Of a stretch of DNA of 9,926 bases, positions 7,118 through 9,926 are shown piece by piece. Each line of letters begins with the position of its first letter. Within the stretch, counting starts at the first letter, position 1. This stretch comes from an uncultured Bacteroidota bacterium (lineage in GTDB: Bacteria; Bacteroidota; Bacteroidia; Bacteroidales; P3), in contig URCX01000068.1 of NCBI GenBank assembly GCA_900546465.1, positions 1 to 9,926 of the forward strand, in the 5' to 3' direction. Made by a program: the position numbers and the translations under genes. The notes beneath the pieces were generated by a model that was not told where the DNA came from, made no database searches, and saw nothing but the letters and a program-made list of their open reading frames with translations.

Positions 7118-7207
7118 CATTGTCCATTCAAATAGAAAGCCCTTCAAAAAGTTTGTGAGAAACTTCTTCAATCCGAATTGAAAAATCGTCGGAACGGAGA
7201 AGTTTTG

Positions 7208-7215
7208 TATCTTTG
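7208..7215 (+). promoter_or_regulatory. -7 promoter element for the structured leader and HTH gene
   Basis: TATCTTTG matches the Bacteroidota -7 consensus TAnnTTTG and is identical to the element before mrp. The best upstream TTG (7178-7180) is 27 bases away, longer than the usual 19-20, so the -33 half is poor. Transcription would start near 7222 and pass through the large hairpin into the HTH gene. Confidence 0.5.
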
Positions 7216-7314
7216 TACACAGAATAACAAAAACGGAGGAAAGAAACAGAGAAAGAGAGATAAAAACATCGTTTAATACGCTTTTATAATACGTCAACAG
7301 CGTTTTTGCTTATA

Positions 7315-7452
7315 ATCTTGGTTGTACGAAACCTGGAAAACTTCATACATATCCACCATAGAGAAAGCAAGTAACGCTCACGATTGTAATATCGTGGGCT
7401 TTGCTTATTTGGTGGATTAGGTAGTTCCAGGACCTCGTATAACCGATAAGAT
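7315..7452 (+). ncRNA. Large imperfect hairpin, candidate structured RNA
   Basis: One long nested stem can be drawn by eye. ATCTT (7315-7319) pairs with AAGAT (7448-7452); GGTTGTACGA (7320-7329) with its partner at 7435-7444 (one G-U); CCTGGAA (7332-7338) with TTCCAGG (7425-7431); ATCCACCA (7351-7358) with TGGTGGAT (7410-7417); AAGCAA (7365-7370) with TTGCTT (7401-7406); and GCTCACGAT (7376-7384) with the run at 7391-7399 (one G-U), closed by a 6-base loop. Unpaired segments separate the helices, as in a structured RNA rather than a plain inverted repeat. It lies between a promoter motif and a small HTH gene. I do not recognise a known riboswitch or RNA family; it could be a leader RNA, an independent small RNA, or a short palindromic mobile element. 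Confidence 0.55.
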
Positions 7453-7467
7453 GAAGAACCCACGTTT

Positions 7468-7527
7468 TTGGTTCCCATATCATCGATTATTGAAGCAAAG
7501 GCATTTTGTAGAATACAGAGGAACCAA
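7468..7527 (+). promoter_or_regulatory. Stem that may mask the HTH ribosome binding site
   Basis: TTGGTTCC (7468-7475) is perfectly complementary to GGAACCAA (7520-7527), which overlaps GAGGAA (7518-7523), the best Shine-Dalgarno-like run before the ATG at 7535. A competing pair, ATTATTG (7486-7492) with CAATAAT (7525-7531), cannot form at the same time. The site could therefore switch between two folds. This is visible complementarity only; function is inferred. Confidence 0.35.
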
Positions 7528-7534
7528 TAATAGT

Positions 7535-7756
7535 ATGACAGAGAACACTAAGAAAGAAATCCACATAGGATTGAAAATAAGAGAGGAACTTCGCCGACAA
7601 GGAAGGAGTAATCGTTGGTTTGCCGAACAGTTGAACATCAATCAGAGAACAGTAAACAAGATTTTCGATAAAGTATGCATCGATACACAGCAGTTACTTC
7701 GGATTTCAAGAGTTTTGAAAGTAGATTTCTTCAAGTATTTTTCCGAAATTATTTAA
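7535..7756 (+). CDS. Small Xre/Cro-type HTH DNA-binding protein
   Basis: A 73-residue protein that is essentially one helix-turn-helix domain, expected to bind DNA as a regulator. The core runs KIREELRRQGRSNRWFAEQLN (14-34), with the first HTH helix at SNRWFAEQL (25-33), the turn NIN, the recognition helix QRTVNKIFD (37-45), and then IDTQQLLRISRVLKVDFFKYFSE (49-71), a layout I associate with small Bacteroidota Xre-like proteins. The frame is also open from an ATG at 7451, which would add 28 basic and aromatic residues (MKNPRFWFPYHRLL..). That ATG lies inside the base of the large hairpin, and the extension resembles no domain, so 7535 is preferred with an upstream GAGGAA. The gene has its own promoter motif and terminator. 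Autoregulation or control of the neighbouring genes is an inference. Confidence 0.78.
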   Translation: MTENTKKEIHIGLKIREELRRQGRSNRWFAEQLNINQRTVNKIFDKVCIDTQQLLRISRVLKVDFFKYFSEII

Positions 7757-7822
7757 GGAGGATACGAACTGAAAGCAACAACCCGCCGTAATTTATCACC
7801 TTTGTGATTTTTTGCAATGCTC

Positions 7823-7872
7823 CCATTGCCCAAATTGGGCTTACAGCCTGTTTCGGGCAATGGTTTTTCTTT
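7823..7872 (+). terminator. HTH gene terminator
   Basis: CCATTGCCC (7823-7831) pairs perfectly with GGGCAATGG (7855-7863) around a 23-base loop and is followed by TTTTTCTTT (7864-7872). A competing inner hairpin shares part of the left arm. Confidence 0.7.
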
Positions 7873-7900
7873 GAAAGAGAGTGGAATTTGCGTTACTTTG
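7870..7900 (+). promoter_or_regulatory. Promoter of the 189-aa/HhH-GPD pair
   Basis: TTTG at 7870-7873 and TTACTTTG at 7893-7900 are 19 bases apart. The -7 element differs from TAnnTTTG at one base. Transcription would start near 7907 with a leader of about 85 bases to the ATG at 7994. The -33 element overlaps the T run of the preceding terminator. Confidence 0.5.
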
Positions 7901-7993
7901 CCGACAAATTCGGTCAGTAAGAAGCAAACATACGGCACAGAATGCTTTTATCCTTGTGAAGAAAGAAATCAATAAACTAATAATTCATACATC

Positions 7994-8563
7994 ATGGAAA
8001 ACACAGTAAAGAAATCTGCGACCTATGGCGATTGGACTATCGACTTTATGAGCAATAAAAAGTTGGTGATAAAGAAAAACGGCGAAGTTTGCAACAAAGT
8101 GAGAACAGAAGCGATTGCAATCGCAAATGCAATCGCTTATGATTATAATCCGGAATGGAGTAGCATGTATTTGGGATGTGCCTTGCTCGATATCATCAAT
8201 ATGAAGAAAGCACAAGCTTTGAATATCGACGGACGCACGAAAGTAAACAAACTAAAACGAGACTTTAAATGCTTGTTCAATGCTTCATTACGAGTTTATG
8301 ATGGAGCAAAACTTGCAGACGAAGATAACAAACTCAGTGTATTACGCAAAGAAGGTTGTATAGGTGGAGAAATGGTATGTACACCAAATGATTCTGTGGA
8401 GTACTTTAAATATTTTATGAAGCATCTTTTCGGTATCAAAGTTGAAGTTGCAACTTGCGATGACAAAATGTTGGTTATTGACGAAATGCCTCTCGGTATG
8501 ATAAGCAAAATCAGCAGCAACCCTTCCAAGGAAGAGATGAAAAAACTCCTTGAAAAAAAATAA
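7994..8563 (+). CDS. Unrecognised 189-residue protein
   Basis: I do not recognise this family. The protein looks soluble, with no signal peptide or membrane helix. The first 40 residues read like short beta-strands (YGDWTIDFMSNKKLVIKKNGEVC), followed by an alanine/isoleucine-rich helix (TEAIAIANAIAYDY, about 38-51), a hydrophobic helix (YLGCALLDII), a basic middle section (KVNKLKRDFKCL), and a lysine-rich C-terminus (KEEMKKLLEKK). Five cysteines are scattered without a metal-binding spacing. It starts after an A-rich leader and a promoter-like pair at 7870-7900, and the DNA glycosylase-like gene begins 62 bases after its stop with no terminator between, so the two are probably one operon. Codon use resembles the neighbours. 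A partner role with the glycosylase is inference only. Confidence 0.75.
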   Translation: MENTVKKSATYGDWTIDFMSNKKLVIKKNGEVCNKVRTEAIAIANAIAYDYNPEWSSMYLGCALLDIINMKKAQALNIDGRTKVNKLKRDFKCLFNASLRVYDGAKLADEDNKLSVLRKEGCIGGEMVCTPNDSVEYFKYFMKHLFGIKVEVATCDDKMLVIDEMPLGMISKISSNPSKEEMKKLLEKK

Positions 8564-8625
8564 GGCAACAGAGCGTCTTGACATTGCATAGCGAGAAGAA
8601 GCAAAGTGCAAATCAAAAAGAAATC

Positions 8626-9705
8626 ATGAGAAATATGGAAGATTTATCAACTCATCAGTGGAATTTACTCCGTCAGATTATTGATGCAAAGCAACCAATA
8701 GTTATTTTCTCTACCTCGTTGACAAAGGAGGAATTACAAAGTCGGCTTGGAAACAAAGAAATCAAATGGTTTGATTGCAAGTCGCTCACTAACTTGGCAG
8801 AACTGACAGATGTTTTAAGTAAAGATAGTTCGGTCATTGTCTTGGAACACCTCAATGAATCTCCTGAGATATTCGCAAGCATGGCAGAGAAGAAGAATGA
8901 TTTCCGGTTGTGTCAAACAAATATTCCTCTGACCAAAGAGCTTGTCAAGAAAACTTTGATTGAAAAAGCAAAGCGAACTCTTAAAACAGAAAAGCCATTT
9001 GCCAATGTCGGAAAAAACAAAGACGAACTGCAAAGCACTGTATTCAACATCAAGAAGTATCCGCACCTTTTCGTGTTGGGTTGCTTGATGGATAAGCAGA
9101 TAACGGCAGAAAGAGCATGGGCGATTCCATTGAAAGTATGTAAAGAAACCAACAAGTGGTCTGTTGACGAACTCTCTACCATTACAAAAGAAGAGATGAT
9201 TGATTTATTTGAGACAAATCATCTTCACAGGTTTAACAAGGGCATGGCGGAAATATTTGTCTTGGGAGTCAAGAAAATCAAAGAGCAGTATGGCGGAGAT
9301 GCTTCGAGGATTTGGAGCGACAATCCTACAAGTGCAGAGGTTGTATATAGATTTCTCGAATTTAAGGGTGCAGGTATCAAGATAGCCACCATGGCAGCCA
9401 ATATTTTGCAAAGAGATTTCAGTGTGCCGTTTTCAGATCTCAGTGCCATAGATGTTTCTCCGGATATTCAGGTAAGGAGAGTATTGTACCGTTTGGGCTT
9501 AATCGAGGATGAAAACAATGTAAACATGGCTGTTTATATGGCAAAAGCAATCAATCCTGAATTTCCCGGCTTGATAGACTACCCATGCTGGTTGTGGGGA
9601 AGAGATTATTGCCACCCGCAATCACCCAAGTGCATCAAATGTCCGTTAGCAACAGCCTGCATATACAACTTGGAAAAGACTATGGAGACCTTTCTGAATA
9701 AATAG
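8626..9705 (+). CDS. Endonuclease III-like HhH-GPD protein with extra N-terminal region
   Basis: The C-terminal 220 residues form a DNA glycosylase/AP lyase of the endonuclease III superfamily, acting in base-excision repair. Visible features: GCLMDKQIT (152-160), with glutamine at the position endonuclease III uses to fill the flipped-base gap; the helix-hairpin-helix EFKGAGIKIATMAAN (245-259) with Lys252 matching the Schiff-base lysine; AIDVSPDIQVRRVLYRLGL (274-292) with Asp276 matching the catalytic aspartate; and a [4Fe-4S] loop Cys329-x6-Cys336-x2-Cys339-x5-Cys345. So it should be active. The first 130 residues are not endonuclease III; they contain PIVIFSTS (24-31) and SVIVLEHLNE (69-78), reminiscent of P-loop beta-strands but without a GKS/T. 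A longer frame begins with TTG at 8578; ATG 8626 or 8635 is preferred. Standard housekeeping Nth is only about 210 residues, so this is a distinct accessory version. Confidence 0.85.
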   Translation: MRNMEDLSTHQWNLLRQIIDAKQPIVIFSTSLTKEELQSRLGNKEIKWFDCKSLTNLAELTDVLSKDSSVIVLEHLNESPEIFASMAEKKNDFRLCQTNIPLTKELVKKTLIEKAKRTLKTEKPFANVGKNKDELQSTVFNIKKYPHLFVLGCLMDKQITAERAWAIPLKVCKETNKWSVDELSTITKEEMIDLFETNHLHRFNKGMAEIFVLGVKKIKEQYGGDASRIWSDNPTSAEVVYRFLEFKGAGIKIATMAANILQRDFSVPFSDLSAIDVSPDIQVRRVLYRLGLIEDENNVNMAVYMAKAINPEFPGLIDYPCWLWGRDYCHPQSPKCIKCPLATACIYNLEKTMETFLNK

Positions 9706-9818
9706 CAAATAATAAATTCAATCAAATCGTTCAATAACCGACTTCAACTCACAAATGCAACTTATCGGTCAGACCATTGTTATGGTCTCAAAATTAGCGA
9801 AAAAGTATTCAAGAGAAG
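9706..9818. other. Short region between convergent genes
   Basis: AT-rich and without a gene. It contains one tight hairpin, AGACCAT (9771-9777) with ATGGTCT (9782-9788) around a 4-base loop. Neither strand has a T run after it, so it is a weak terminator candidate at best. Confidence 0.4.
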
Positions 9819-9926
9819 TTAGAAAACCAAGTTTTTTCTTGGCTCATTTGGTTTCAGTTTCTCTATCACTGCTCTTGTCGATGACTTTGCCTCCTTTCTT
9901 TCAAGTAAGGATAGCCGACACATATT
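9819..9926 (-). CDS. Possible C-terminal fragment of a gene extending past the right edge
   Basis: Reading leftward from the edge, one frame stays open for 35 codons to a TAA at 9821-9819, giving a lysine/arginine-rich tail: RLSLLERKEAKSSTRA, then VIEKLKPNEPRKNLVF. The composition (charged, alternating helix-like, natural codons) looks coding, and the other two frames on that strand have stops. Random open stretches of this length are common in AT-rich DNA, so the call is tentative. No family is recognised. If real, it converges on the HhH-GPD gene. Confidence 0.35.
   Translation of the reverse strand, partial: NMCRLSLLERKEAKSSTRAVIEKLKPNEPRKNLVF

Larger units (their letters stand above)
7118..7534 (+). 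other. Long leader region upstream of the HTH gene
   Basis: About 400 bases between the operon terminator and the likely HTH start. Contents in order: a small hairpin at 7149-7165 (AAGTTT/AAACTT), a promoter-type -7 element (7208-7215), a purine-rich stretch (about 7234-7265), an AT-rich stretch with short inverted repeats, the large hairpin (7315-7452), and a second stem that may cover the ribosome site (7468-7527). No ordinary protein-coding gene was found; the minus-strand frame at 7284-7478 runs through the hairpin and is rejected. Confidence 0.55.
7757..7993. other. Intergenic region between HTH gene and accessory pair
   Basis: It holds the HTH terminator and the promoter of the next unit, which overlap in a few bases. 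Within the terminator loop there is a second palindrome, GCCC AAATT GGGC (7829-7840 area), so the RNA can fold in two ways. A small minus-strand frame at 7753-7938 lies across these signals and is not accepted. Confidence 0.55.

Noticed and set aside
7057..7159. CTCACAAAC (7057-7065) complementary to GTTTGTGAG (7151-7159), flanking the operon terminator
   Set aside because: A 9-base match across about 85 bases in AT-rich DNA can occur by chance, and the terminator alone explains the site.
7315..7452. Integron attC site or retron RNA as an explanation of the large hairpin
   Set aside because: No reverse transcriptase or integron integrase is near, and the paired boxes do not match the attC RYYYAAC/GTTRRRY arrangement.
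7284..7478. Minus-strand 64-codon frame across the large hairpin
   Set aside because: A palindromic segment is open on both strands by symmetry; no promoter or ribosome site supports it, and the base pairing explains the sequence better.
8111..8136. Three overlapping GCGATTGC/GCAATCGC octamers, including a 14-base perfect palindrome
   Set aside because: It encodes the alanine/isoleucine-rich helix of the 189-residue protein with simple alternating codons; it is not the cyanobacterial HIP1 octamer and there is no sign of a separate function.
9771..9788. Perfect 7-bp hairpin as terminator of the HhH-GPD gene
   Set aside because: No T run follows on either strand, so it is described only as a hairpin.

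Overview
The window reads as chromosomal DNA from a member of the Bacteroidota, most likely order Bacteroidales. Three things point there. Several genes are preceded by the Bacteroidota sigma-factor promoter pattern (-7 TAnnTTTG with TTG or TTTG about 19-20 bases upstream). Starts generally lack a Shine-Dalgarno sequence and sit in A-rich leaders. The gene content also fits: an Mrp ATPase of the CxxC-less type, a DUF2795 protein beside a PduO-type adenosyltransferase, and a MepA-like MATE exporter. No rRNA, tRNA, CRISPR array, transposase or integrase was seen.

Layout. (1) 1-346 has no complete gene. It holds a probable leftward promoter with a purine-rich leader running off the left edge, then one copy of a 52-base repeat. 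(2) 347-2911 is a leftward two-gene unit: a MATE exporter followed 18 bases later by an MFS exporter. A second copy of the same 52-base repeat lies just outside it at 3066-3117 (44 of 52 bases identical, no gaps). (3) 3335-4930 is a self-contained rightward aspartase (aspA) unit with a textbook promoter and a strong terminator. (4) 5045-7117 is a rightward operon with promoter and terminator: Mrp-type P-loop ATPase, Nfu/NifU-like Fe-S scaffold, cob(I)alamin adenosyltransferase and a DUF2795 protein. The first two probably work together in Fe-S cluster carriage, the third makes adenosylcobalamin, and the fourth has no known role. (5) 7208-7872 has a promoter motif, a long leader folding into a roughly 138-base imperfect hairpin, a very small Xre/Cro-type HTH protein, and a terminator. 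This RNA-plus-repressor layout is the most intriguing part of the window. (6) 7870-9705 is a probable two-gene accessory operon: a 189-residue protein I do not recognise, then a 359-residue protein whose C-terminal half is an endonuclease III-like (HhH-GPD) DNA glycosylase/AP lyase with an intact [4Fe-4S] loop, fused to an unrecognised N-terminal region. (7) The right edge carries a short open frame on the minus strand that looks like the C-terminus of another gene.

Regions 1-4 and the operon at 5106-7041 look like ordinary core genome. Regions 5-7 look accessory. All functional statements come from reading motifs by eye; no database search was run.
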